Assembly (NCBI GenBank): GCA_036375895.1
Contig: DASVBJ010000225.1
Location: 1 to 14,427 of the forward strand
Direction: 5' to 3'
DNA from: DASVBJ01 sp036375895
Lineage (GTDB): Bacteria > Actinomycetota > Actinomycetes > JACCUZ01
Length of the DNA: 14,427 nucleotides
Of this stretch, positions 1 through 6,291 are shown piece by piece; the stretch's first letter is position 1; every line of letters starts with the position of its first letter. The notes under the pieces are model-generated. The model worked only from the letters and a program-made list of their open reading frames with translations. It was not told the origin of the DNA and did not search any database. Made by a program: the position numbers and the translations under genes.

Positions 1-2677
1 CCCCCGATTTGCCGGAGAAGACCGCGTCGAGCGCCTCCTGCAGGGTGTCCTCGAAGGCCACCTGGTCGCCGAAGGCCACCAGGACCTTGCGCAGCAACGG
101 GAACGCCGTGGCGCTCGACGCCTTCACGTAGACCGGCTCGACGTACAGCAACCCTCCCCCGACGGGCAGCGTCAGCAGGTTGCCGTAGACGACGCTCGAG
201 TCACCCCGCTGCAGGATGTTGATCTCGGTCGCCACCTGGTCGTTGGAGGAGAACGCGTTCTGCACCTGTGAGGGCCCGGCGATCTGCACCGACCTCGGCA
301 GCTGCAGGACCCGGAACGTCCCGTAGTCCTCCCCCGGGTCGGAGTTCACCGCCACGAACGCGGCCAGGTTGTTGCGGTCACCGGTCGGCACGTATGTGGA
401 CGTCAACGAGAAGGACGGCGCCTTCTGCCCGGGCATCTGCAGGGTCAGGTAGTACGGCGGCTGCAGCTTGCCCTCGGTGCGGGTGGGGTCGACCGGCACC
501 CGCCAGAAGTCACCGCCGTTGTAGAAGGCCTGCGGGTTGGTCACGTGGTACTGCGCCAGCAGGGTCCTCTGCACCTTGAACAGGTCCTCCGGGTAGCGGA
601 AGTGCGCCACCAGGTCAGGGGGGATCTCGCCGCGCGGCTCGACCGTCCCCGGGAACGCCTTCATCCACGTCTTGAGCACCGGGTCTTTGGTGTCCCACTG
701 GTAGAGGGTCACCGTGCCGTCGTAGGCATCGACGGTGGCCTTCACCGAGTTGCGGATGTAGTTGACCTGCTGCACCGGCGTCACCAGCTGCGTCGACTGC
801 GTGGTCTGCGAGTCGGTGGTGACGTCCTCCAGCGAGCTGCGGGTGGCGTACGGGTATCCGTTCGTCGTCGTGTAGCCGTCGACGATCCACGTGATCCGGT
901 TGTTGATCACAGCCGGGTAAGGGTCGCCGTCGAGCGTCAGCCACGGCGCCACCCGCTCGACCCGCTCCTTGGGCTCGCGGACGTAGAGGATCCGGGACTC
1001 ACTGTTGATCCGGTCCGACAGCAGGAGGTTGGCCTCCTGGTACTTCATCGCGAACAGGGCCTTGCGCCAGAAGGACCCGATCTCGACGCCGCCCTTCCCG
1101 GCGTACGTGTTGTTGCGCTGGCCGGTGCCGGTCGAGTCGTCGGGGAAGTCAAGCTCTCGCGGCTCGCTGCCCTTCGGGCCGCCGACGATGCTGTAGGCGG
1201 GCGACTCCTCGCCGAAGTAGACCCGTGGCTCGAACTCGCCGAGCTTGCCGGCCGGCGGGATGTTCGACGACACGAACGACGGCCGGCCCTGGTCCGGCTG
1301 GTTGCCGTAGGCCGCCACGAAGCCGAACCCGTGCGTGTAGACGGTGTGGTCGTTGATCCAGTTGCGCTGCTGGTCGGGCAGACCCGCGAGGTCCAGCTCG
1401 CGGACCGCGCCGACCACGTCACGCCGCTTGCCGTCGACGGTGTAGCGGTCCACGTCCAGCGAGGTGGGGAAGTCGTAGTAGGCCTTGATCTGCTGGAGGT
1501 TCTTGTACGTCGGGCTGAGCACCGCGGGGTCGAGCAGCCGGATGCTGGCCGTGGTCTCCGAGTCGGCCCGCAGCTGGTTCGGGCTGGCCTCGGACCTGGC
1601 CGTGTAGTCCTTCACCTCGACGACGTCGTTATCGATGCCGTACGCGTCACGGGTCGCCTCGATGTTGCGCGTGATGTAGGGCGCCTCCTTGTCCGGCTCG
1701 GCCGGCTTGACCTGGAAGCGCTGCACGATCGCGGGGTAGACGCCGCCGATGAGCAGCGCCGACAGCAGCAACAGCCCCACGCCGAGACCCGGCAGCAGCC
1801 AGGTACGGCGGACCACGTTGGCGAAGAACAACGCGGCGCAGATCAGCGAGATGACCGCGAGGATCGACCGCCCCGGCAGGACCGCGTTGACGTCGGTGTA
1901 GGTCAGCCCGCTGAAGTCCGCCTTCCCGATGTGGTCCTCCTTGACCGCGAGGCTGTATCGGTCGAGCCAGTAGGCAATCGCCTTGAGCAGGACGAACGTG
2001 CCGAGCAGGACGGAGAGGTGCACCCGGGCCGCGGGCGTGGCCCGCTCGCCCATGGTCGCCTGCAGCCGCAGGCCGCCGTAGAGGTAGTGGGTGACGGCCG
2101 CGGCGATCAGCCCGAGGACCACGGTGGCGAAGGCGAAGCTCAGGACGAAGCGCCACCACGGCAGGTCGAACGCGAAGAAGGAGATGTCCTTGCCGAACTG
2201 CGCGTCGCGGACTCCGAACGGCGCGCCGTTGCGCCACTGCATGTAGGTGCGCCACTCCCCCGCCGCCGCCGAGCCGGCGATGAGGCCGAGCAGGCTGACC
2301 ACTGCCAGCACGACGACACGGCGGTACGGGTCGAGGGCCATGCGGTAGCGGTCGAGCTCCTGCTGGCCCGGGATCAGCGCCTGGTAGGCGGGCCGGGTGC
2401 GGTACGCAACGACGAAGTTCACCGCGACGGCGGTGGCGAAGACGACGCCGAACACGACGAACAGCAGCACCTTGGTCGACAGCTGCCGGGTGAACACCGA
2501 GGTGTAGCCGACCGAGCGGAACCAGAGCAGGTCGGTGTAGAAGCCGGTGAAGAGGCTGAAGACGATGATGAGAGCGACCAGGATGATCGCAGTCGGCAGC
2601 AGGGCCTTCCCGCGGCGGCCGGCGGGGACGGACGGCCGACGTGGCCGACCGGCGGCCCCAGGCATGTCGAAGCTCAC
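1..2677 (-). CDS. UPF0182 family large integral membrane protein, C-terminus cut by window edge
   Basis: About 892 codons are visible and the reading frame stays open to the left edge, so the C-terminus is missing; family members are usually around 950-1000 residues. The N-terminal third has a basic start, a first membrane helix near residues 26-46, and several more hydrophobic segments up to roughly residue 310 (about seven in all). A long hydrophilic, probably extracytoplasmic, region follows, rich in Tyr, Asn and aromatic motifs such as HTVYTHGFGFVAAYGNQPD and VAPWLTLDGDPYPAV, which I recognise as characteristic of UPF0182. The molecular function of the family is unknown. A GTG start at 2677 (VSFDMPG) is preferred because a GGAG lies 12 nt upstream; the ATG at 2665, four codons later, is the alternative and is too far from it. 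The gene is divergent from the PPA1309-family gene. Family call is confident, exact start less so. Confidence 0.93.
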   Translation of the reverse strand, partial: MSFDMPGAAGRPRRPSVPAGRRGKALLPTAIILVALIIVFSLFTGFYTDLLWFRSVGYTSVFTRQLSTKVLLFVVFGVVFATAVAVNFVVAYRTRPAYQALIPGQQELDRYRMALDPYRRVVVLAVVSLLGLIAGSAAAGEWRTYMQWRNGAPFGVRDAQFGKDISFFAFDLPWWRFVLSFAFATVVLGLIAAAVTHYLYGGLRLQATMGERATPAARVHLSVLLGTFVLLKAIAYWLDRYSLAVKEDHIGKADFSGLTYTDVNAVLPGRSILAVISLICAALFFANVVRRTWLLPGLGVGLLLLSALLIGGVYPAIVQRFQVKPAEPDKEAPYITRNIEATRDAYGIDNDVVEVKDYTARSEASPNQLRADSETTASIRLLDPAVLSPTYKNLQQIKAYYDFPTSLDVDRYTVDGKRRDVVGAVRELDLAGLPDQQRNWINDHTVYTHGFGFVAAYGNQPDQGRPSFVSSNIPPAGKLGEFEPRVYFGEESPAYSIVGGPKGSEPRELDFPDDSTGTGQRNNTYAGKGGVEIGSFWRKALFAMKYQEANLLLSDRINSESRILYVREPKERVERVAPWLTLDGDPYPAVINNRITWIVDGYTTTNGYPYATRSSLEDVTTDSQTTQSTQLVTPVQQVNYIRNSVKATVDAYDGTVTLYQWDTKDPVLKTWMKAFPGTVEPRGEIPPDLVAHFRYPEDLFKVQRTLLAQYHVTNPQAFYNGGDFWRVPVDPTRTEGKLQPPYYLTLQMPGQKAPSFSLTSTYVPTGDRNNLAAFVAVNSDPGEDYGTFRVLQLPRSVQIAGPSQVQNAFSSNDQVATEINILQRGDSSVVYGNLLTLPVGGGLLYVEPVYVKASSATAFPLLRKVLVAFGDQVAFEDTLQEALDAVFSGKSG

Positions 2678-2735
2678 GTGTCGTCCGTTCTCCGGCCTCG
2701 CGGGCAGGGGGCGTCTGGCTCTGCGTCCTCCCGTC

Positions 2736-2764
2736 AACTTACCGAGAGCGTCGCGGAGTTCCCA
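2736..2764 (-). promoter_or_regulatory. weak candidate promoter for the UPF0182 gene
   Basis: In the 142-bp divergent gap, the minus strand carries TAAGTT (2741-2736), which fits the TANNNT form of an actinobacterial -10. A poor -35 (TGGGAA, 2764-2759) lies 17 bp upstream. The implied leader is about 50 nt. This is pattern matching only. I see no convincing promoter on the plus strand of the same gap. Confidence 0.22.
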
Positions 2765-2819
2765 TCACGTTGAGGCATCGAGTTGCCGTCGCCCACCCGG
2801 GTCGGGAGAGGATCGGCGC

Positions 2820-3335
2820 ATGAACGCCCGCCTCACGCAGGTCACCGTCGAGATCGAGCGGCACGTCGCCGCCGGCGGCTGGGACCAGCCGCCGCGTCTG
2901 TACGCCCTCGTCGAGACGGCCGACCTGCTGCGCCGCGAGCCCCAGCTGGCCGCCGAGCTCGGGCTCACGGGCTCCTCCCCGGGCGACCTCACGCCCGTCG
3001 ACCAGGGCGACCTGCCCGCGCACGCCTCGCTGGAGGAGCTGCTCGGTGGCATCTCGTGGCCCCCCGAGGTGCTCGGGACGGCGCTGGCGGTGGAGCGGTT
3101 GATGATCCCGCCTGCCGCCGAGCGCGACATGCCCCAGGAAGAGGGCGAGGCGCTGCGGTGGCTGGCCGAGCACCCGGAGCGGCAGGAGGTGCGCCTCGTG
3201 GTCGCCGTGCTGCGCGACGGCTCGCGGGCCGCGGCCCTGCGGATGCGCTCCCATGACGACGACACCGAGGTGCTGAGCGGACCCGACCTGGTGCCGGGCC
3301 TGGCGGACGCCCTCTCGGCGACGCTCGGCGACTGA
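2820..3335 (+). CDS. PPA1309-family conserved protein
   Basis: A 171-residue soluble protein with no signal peptide or membrane helix. Recognised by overall resemblance to the actinobacterial PPA1309 family: an N-terminal GWDQPPRLYALV segment (residues 20-31), an L-T-P-V-x-Q-x-D-L-P block near 57-66, a central GISWPPEVLGTALAVERL block, the HPERQEVRLVVAVLRDG strand pair near 117-133, and a C-terminal GPDLVPGLADAL. The function of the family is not established. ATG at 2820 is chosen because GGAGAGG (2805-2811) sits 8 nt upstream; the frame is open further upstream but would run into the divergent UPF0182 promoter region. It converges on the Lon-like protease gene with only 18 bp between them. 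In actinobacteria this gene commonly accompanies UPF0182 genes, but no mechanistic link is known to me. Confidence 0.88.
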   Translation: MNARLTQVTVEIERHVAAGGWDQPPRLYALVETADLLRREPQLAAELGLTGSSPGDLTPVDQGDLPAHASLEELLGGISWPPEVLGTALAVERLMIPPAAERDMPQEEGEALRWLAEHPERQEVRLVVAVLRDGSRAAALRMRSHDDDTEVLSGPDLVPGLADALSATLGD

Positions 3336-3361
3336 CGGGCTCGCGCGGAGCGCTCAGCCCG
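3336..3361. terminator. candidate bidirectional hairpin between convergent genes
   Basis: A GC-rich imperfect hairpin: outer stem CGGGCT (3336-3341) with AGCCCG (3356-3361), a small asymmetric internal loop, then inner stem GCGC (3343-3346) with GCGC (3350-3353) around a GGA triloop. It starts one base after the stop codon of the PPA1309-family gene and overlaps the last codons of the Lon-like protease gene, so it could end transcription from both sides. There is no U-tract, which is common for high-GC actinobacterial terminators but weakens the call. Confidence 0.4.
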
Positions 3362-4400
3362 AGCAGGTGGGCACCTGCGCGGTGCGGCCCGCCCGGAGCG
3401 CATCGAGGGCGTCCACCGCGGTGGCGAGGGTGTCGACCTTGACCAGCCGCAGGCCCTCGGGAGCGGTCTTGACCGCCTGTTCGCAGTCGTCGGCAGGCAC
3501 GAGGAAGACCGACGCGCCGGCGTCGTGCGCCCCCAGCAGCTTCTGGGTGATGCCGCCGATCGGGCCCACCTTGCCGGTGTCGTCGATGGTGCCCGTGCCC
3601 GCGACGTAGCGGCCGCCGGTGAGGGCGCCGGGCGTCAGCTTGTCGACGATGCCGAGCGCGAACATCAGGCCGGCGCTCGGGCCGCCCACGTCCTCGAGCG
3701 AGATGTCCACGGTGAACGGGTATGTCGCGTCGTCCCGGGTGAGGATCCCGATGATCGCGCGACCGTCGGCGGCCTTGGCGGTGCGAACGGACGTCTCGAC
3801 CCGCGCGCCGCCGCGCTCGACCACCAGACGCACCTGCTCACCCGGCCGGTGCCTGGTGATCACCTCGCGCAGCCGGGCGCCACCATCTACCGCCTGGCCG
3901 TCCACCTCGCGGATGACGTCCCCGGGCCGCAGCAGGCCCTGTGCCGGCGATCCGCCGCTCACGGTGTCGACGACGACCTTGGTCGTGACCGGGATCCCGA
4001 GCTGGCGGAGCGCCGCGGTCGTCGCGTTCTCCTGCGACTCCTTCATCTGCGCAGCGCTCTCCCGCTCCGCCTGCTCCGCCGTCTCGCCCTTGGGGTAGAC
4101 CTGCTCCTCGGGCAGGATCGCGATCTCGTCGTCGAGCCAGCCGCGCAGCGCGGTCACCAGGTCCAGGCGCTGGCGTGGCCCGCCGAGCACCGACACGGTG
4201 GTGAGGTCGAGGTGCCCCGTCGCGGGGTACGTCTGTCGCCCGTCGATGCGGATCAGCGTCGTCTTGCCCATCGCCCCCAGGGTGTTGGTGGTCGGCCCGG
4301 GGCTCAGCGCGACGTACGGCACCGGCAGCAGCGCGGCGACCGCGGACAGCACCACCACCAGGAAGCCGGCCGCGGCCAGCGTCAGGGCACGACGAGACAT
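3354..4400 (-). CDS. YlbL-type membrane-anchored PDZ / Lon-like serine protease
   Basis: A 348-residue protein. It has an N-terminal membrane anchor (about residues 7-29) followed by PVPYVALSPGPTTNTLG, a hallmark of YlbL-like proteins. A PDZ domain spans about 140-210 (GLLRPGDVIREVDG). A C-terminal Lon S16-type protease domain spans about 225-345. The catalytic dyad is visible: Ser242 in VGGPSAGLMFALG and Lys287 in GPIGGITQK. It is therefore expected to be an active, extracytoplasmic membrane-bound protease. Bacillus YlbL is linked to the SOS response as a protease of a division inhibitor, but the actinobacterial substrate is unknown. Cys306 and Cys346 could form a disulfide outside the membrane (inference). 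ATG at 4400 is directly followed by a basic MSRR and the anchor. It lies 21 bp downstream of the small membrane protein and is probably cotranscribed with it. Confidence 0.93.
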   Translation of the reverse strand: MSRRALTLAAAGFLVVVLSAVAALLPVPYVALSPGPTTNTLGAMGKTTLIRIDGRQTYPATGHLDLTTVSVLGGPRQRLDLVTALRGWLDDEIAILPEEQVYPKGETAEQAERESAAQMKESQENATTAALRQLGIPVTTKVVVDTVSGGSPAQGLLRPGDVIREVDGQAVDGGARLREVITRHRPGEQVRLVVERGGARVETSVRTAKAADGRAIIGILTRDDATYPFTVDISLEDVGGPSAGLMFALGIVDKLTPGALTGGRYVAGTGTIDDTGKVGPIGGITQKLLGAHDAGASVFLVPADDCEQAVKTAPEGLRLVKVDTLATAVDALDALRAGRTAQVPTCSG

Positions 4401-4421
4401 GGGCGAGAGCCTACGATCCGG

Positions 4422-4607
4422 TCAGTCGCGGCGCTTGCCGGGACGCGAGCCGTGCCGCTCAGGGTCGAAGACCGCCTTGAAGCGCTCGTAGTCCTCGACC
4501 GTGTCGTGGGGGTCGGCCGGCGGCCGGGCGCGGCTCGCCCAGAGCACCCAGATGACGGCGAGCAGCATGGCCACGAGGGGTATCGCCAACCAGGCGAGCG
4601 CCGACAT
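4422..4607 (-). CDS. small single-pass membrane protein, 61 residues
   Basis: Predicted protein with one N-terminal helix (about residues 4-24, rich in Ala, Leu, Ile, Val and Trp) and a short charged tail containing DTVEDYERFKAVFDPERHG and a basic C-terminus. The charge pattern suggests the tail is cytoplasmic. A GAGGG sequence lies just upstream of the ATG (about 5-6 nt spacing), supporting translation. It sits between moaE (69 bp gap) and the Lon-like protease (21 bp gap) on the same strand. I recognise it as resembling small conserved actinobacterial membrane proteins found in this neighbourhood, but no function is known. It may be a partner or substrate of the adjacent protease (inference only). 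Confidence 0.75.
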   Translation of the reverse strand: MSALAWLAIPLVAMLLAVIWVLWASRARPPADPHDTVEDYERFKAVFDPERHGSRPGKRRD

Positions 4608-4652
4608 GACATCCCTCTGCTCGTGTGCGACTCGGGTACGTGGATCACGACC

Positions 4653-4680
4653 AGCCTAACCCGGGCCGCCCGCGGGTCAG
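4653..4680 (-). promoter_or_regulatory. candidate internal promoter for small membrane protein and Lon-like protease
   Basis: On the minus strand CTGACC (4680-4675, four of six matches to TTGACA) and TAGGCT (4658-4653, TANNNT form) are separated by 16 bp. The -35 overlaps the moaE stop codon, and the predicted transcript would start about 40 nt before the 61-residue ORF. The spacer is GC-rich and contains an ACCCG/CGGGT inverted repeat (4659-4663 with 4673-4677), which could instead be a weak hairpin after moaE. If real, the protease pair can be expressed apart from moaE. Confidence 0.35.
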
Positions 4681-5102
4681 GGCAGGCCGACCCACTCGTC
4701 GGTGCCGTCGTCGAACATCTGGTGCTTCCAGATCGGCACCTGCGCCTTGAGGTCGTCGATGAGCATCCGGCACGCCACGAAGGCCTCCCCGCGGTGCGGG
4801 CAGGACACCGCGACCACGACCGCGAGGTCGCCGACGGCGAGGTCACCGACCCGGTGCACGGCGGCGAGGGCCAGCACCGGATGGGTGTCGACGACCCGGC
4901 GGGCCACCTCGGCGAGGGCGGCCTGCACGGTGGGGTGCGCGGAGTAGCCCAGCCCCGTCACCGCCTTGCCGGCGTCCTCCTCGCGGACCGTGCCGACGAA
5001 GACGACGGTGCCGCCCGCCGCCGGGTCGCGCACGGCGTCCATCACCTCGTCGACGGAGAGCGGGGTCTCGCGTACGTCGAGCAGCCGCACCGGATCGGTC
5101 AT
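4677..5102 (-). CDS. moaE: molybdopterin synthase catalytic subunit MoaE
   Basis: A 141-residue protein of normal length for the large subunit of molybdopterin synthase, which transfers sulfur from thiocarboxylated MoaD to precursor Z (cPMP) to make the dithiolene of molybdopterin. Visible family features are GTVVFVGTVRE with Arg40, HRVGDLAVGDLAVVVAVSCPHR (residues 83-104), and the C-terminal DDLKAQVPIWKHQ with Lys119 and Lys126, equivalent to the active-site lysines of the Escherichia coli enzyme. The ATG at 5102 overlaps the TGA of the upstream SDR gene (ATGA), so translation is probably coupled. No moaD, moaA, moaC or other cofactor gene is present in the window, so the MoaD partner must be encoded elsewhere. 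A single moaE in this position is not unusual in actinobacteria as far as I recall. Confidence 0.93.
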   Translation of the reverse strand: MTDPVRLLDVRETPLSVDEVMDAVRDPAAGGTVVFVGTVREEDAGKAVTGLGYSAHPTVQAALAEVARRVVDTHPVLALAAVHRVGDLAVGDLAVVVAVSCPHRGEAFVACRMLIDDLKAQVPIWKHQMFDDGTDEWVGLP

Positions 5103-6199
5103 CCGCGCCTCTTCTTCCGGGCCCGCCGGACGAGCGCGGCGGTGCCGACCACCGCAACCGCGGCGCCAGCCGCCCCGATCGTCGCGTCGCGTCGGCCGAC
5201 CCGCCGGGAGGCGACCGCGTGATGGCCCCGCACCTGCTCGAGCAGCACGCCGAGCGCCGTCGGGTTGTCGTAGGTGGGGCGCCAGCCGGCCTCGCGGAGC
5301 CGGGTCGACGGCACGACCCAGGGGTGCACGACGTACTGCAGGTCGCTTGCCGGGGCCGGGATCACGCCAAGCCGGTGCAGCCGCTCCGCCGTCCCGAACG
5401 CCAGCGACTGCGGGAGCTCGATGCGCCGCAGCCCGGAGATCATCTCGACGTCTTCCTGCTCCATCCACCCCTCGCAGCCCACGGTCACGGCGCCGTTCAC
5501 CTCGCCGAGCGCGGCGAGCTCGAGCGCGGAGACGAGGTCGTCCACGTGGCAGAACTGCCACTTGGGCCGCGAGTCGCGCACCACCAGCAGCCGCGGCGCC
5601 TCGAAGTGACGCGTCAGCACGCTGTCGACCCCCGGGCCGACGACCGCTGCCGGGCGCACCACCGTCACGTCGAGCCCCGGGTGGGTGCGGGGTGCCTGGC
5701 GGGCGAGCCGCTCCATCTCGAGGAAGTCGGCGACCAGGGAGCCGTCGGGGACGGCGCGCAGGGGTGCGTCCTCGTCGAGCGGGACGGGGTTCTCCGGAAG
5801 GGCGCCGTAGACCATGGCCGACGTGCACAGCACGACCCGGCGTACGCCGCTCGCCGCAGCCGCCGTCAGCGCGGTCTGGGTGCCGCGCAGGTTGTGCTCG
5901 CTGCGCCCGCCCTTCGCCCGCTCGACCCCGGTGTCGACCGCGAGGTGCACCAGGGTGTCGACCTTGCCCAGCCGGGCGGCGAGCGCCGGGTCGGCGACGT
6001 CGAGGACCCGCCAGGTCACGCCCGGCACGTCCCCGCGGTGGTCGTCGATGCCCACGACCTTGCCCATGTCGTCGCGCTCGGCGAGGCGCCGGGCGAGGGC
6101 CTCGCCGAGCCCGGACGCGGCGCCGGTGATCGCGACGACCGGTCGCCGGCTGCGCCGTGAGCGAACCGTCGGCGGCGAGGAACCGCCGGGGGAACTCAC
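5099..6199 (-). CDS. SDR / NAD-dependent epimerase-like protein with C-terminal membrane tail
   Basis: A 366-residue extended short-chain dehydrogenase/reductase-like protein. The Rossmann nucleotide motif is clear: VVAITGAASGLGEALARRL (TGAASGLG at 25-32), with D52/D53 at the end of the second strand suggesting NAD preference. CTSAMVYG (125-132) is the usual serine/threonine-plus-VYG strand. The expected YxxxK is not seen: where K-L-E-x-E normally follows, the sequence reads LVADFLEME, placing Leu155 and Phe159 at the catalytic positions. The C-terminus has a short Ala/Val/Gly-rich hydrophobic helix (about 340-357) and a basic RRARKKRRG end, so it may be tail-anchored. GTG at 6199 is chosen because it overlaps the stop of a small leader ORF (GTGA). 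An ATG at 6271 would add 24 residues lacking SDR-like character. The gene is coupled to moaE downstream. Confidence 0.82.
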   Translation of the reverse strand: MSSPGGSSPPTVRSRRSRRPVVAITGAASGLGEALARRLAERDDMGKVVGIDDHRGDVPGVTWRVLDVADPALAARLGKVDTLVHLAVDTGVERAKGGRSEHNLRGTQTALTAAAASGVRRVVLCTSAMVYGALPENPVPLDEDAPLRAVPDGSLVADFLEMERLARQAPRTHPGLDVTVVRPAAVVGPGVDSVLTRHFEAPRLLVVRDSRPKWQFCHVDDLVSALELAALGEVNGAVTVGCEGWMEQEDVEMISGLRRIELPQSLAFGTAERLHRLGVIPAPASDLQYVVHPWVVPSTRLREAGWRPTYDNPTALGVLLEQVRGHHAVASRRVGRRDATIGAAGAAVAVVGTAALVRRARKKRRG

Positions 6200-6240
6200 C
6201 GGGCGCCCGACGTGGTTACGGTGGGAGACATAGCAGCCAT
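6196..6240 (-). CDS. candidate 14-residue leader ORF upstream of the SDR gene
   Basis: On the minus strand a GGAGG (6249-6245) lies 4 nt before an ATG that opens a 14-codon ORF, MAAMSPTVTTSGAR. Its TGA stop overlaps the GTG start of the SDR gene as GTGA. The SDR start itself has no good ribosome binding site, so reinitiation after the leader would explain how it is translated. The ORF is short and could be chance; a frameshift joining it to the SDR ORF is another possibility. Confidence 0.4.
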   Translation of the reverse strand: MAAMSPTVTTSGAR

Positions 6241-6249
6241 GGTGCCTCC

Positions 6250-6277
6250 ATCCTGCCAACAACCGGATCATGCCAAC
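6250..6277. repeat. 11-bp direct repeat in the divergent promoter region
   Basis: ATCCTGCCAAC (6250-6260) and ATCATGCCAAC (6267-6277) match at 10 of 11 positions and start 17 bp apart, between the divergent SDR and DUF2342 genes. The arrangement resembles a pair of half-sites read on one face of the helix, but no regulator can be named. It ends 3 bp before the GAGGGG preceding the DUF2342 start. Confidence 0.45.
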
Positions 6278-6291
6278 TTCGAGGGGCGAAA

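Noticed and set aside
545..2773. Very long plus-strand open frame (742 codons) opposite the UPF0182 gene
   Set aside because: Its Arg/Val/Asp-rich composition without recognisable domains is typical of the antisense frame of a high-GC gene; the minus strand encodes a clear UPF0182 protein throughout.
3525..5222. 565-codon plus-strand open frame
   Set aside because: It runs antisense across three well-supported minus-strand genes (Lon-like protease, small membrane protein, moaE) and shows only high-GC shadow composition.
6200..6271. 24-residue N-terminal extension of the SDR protein from an ATG at 6271
   Set aside because: The ATG has no clear ribosome binding site, the added residues (His/Arg/Trp-rich) do not look like an SDR start, and the extension would nearly abolish the divergent control region.
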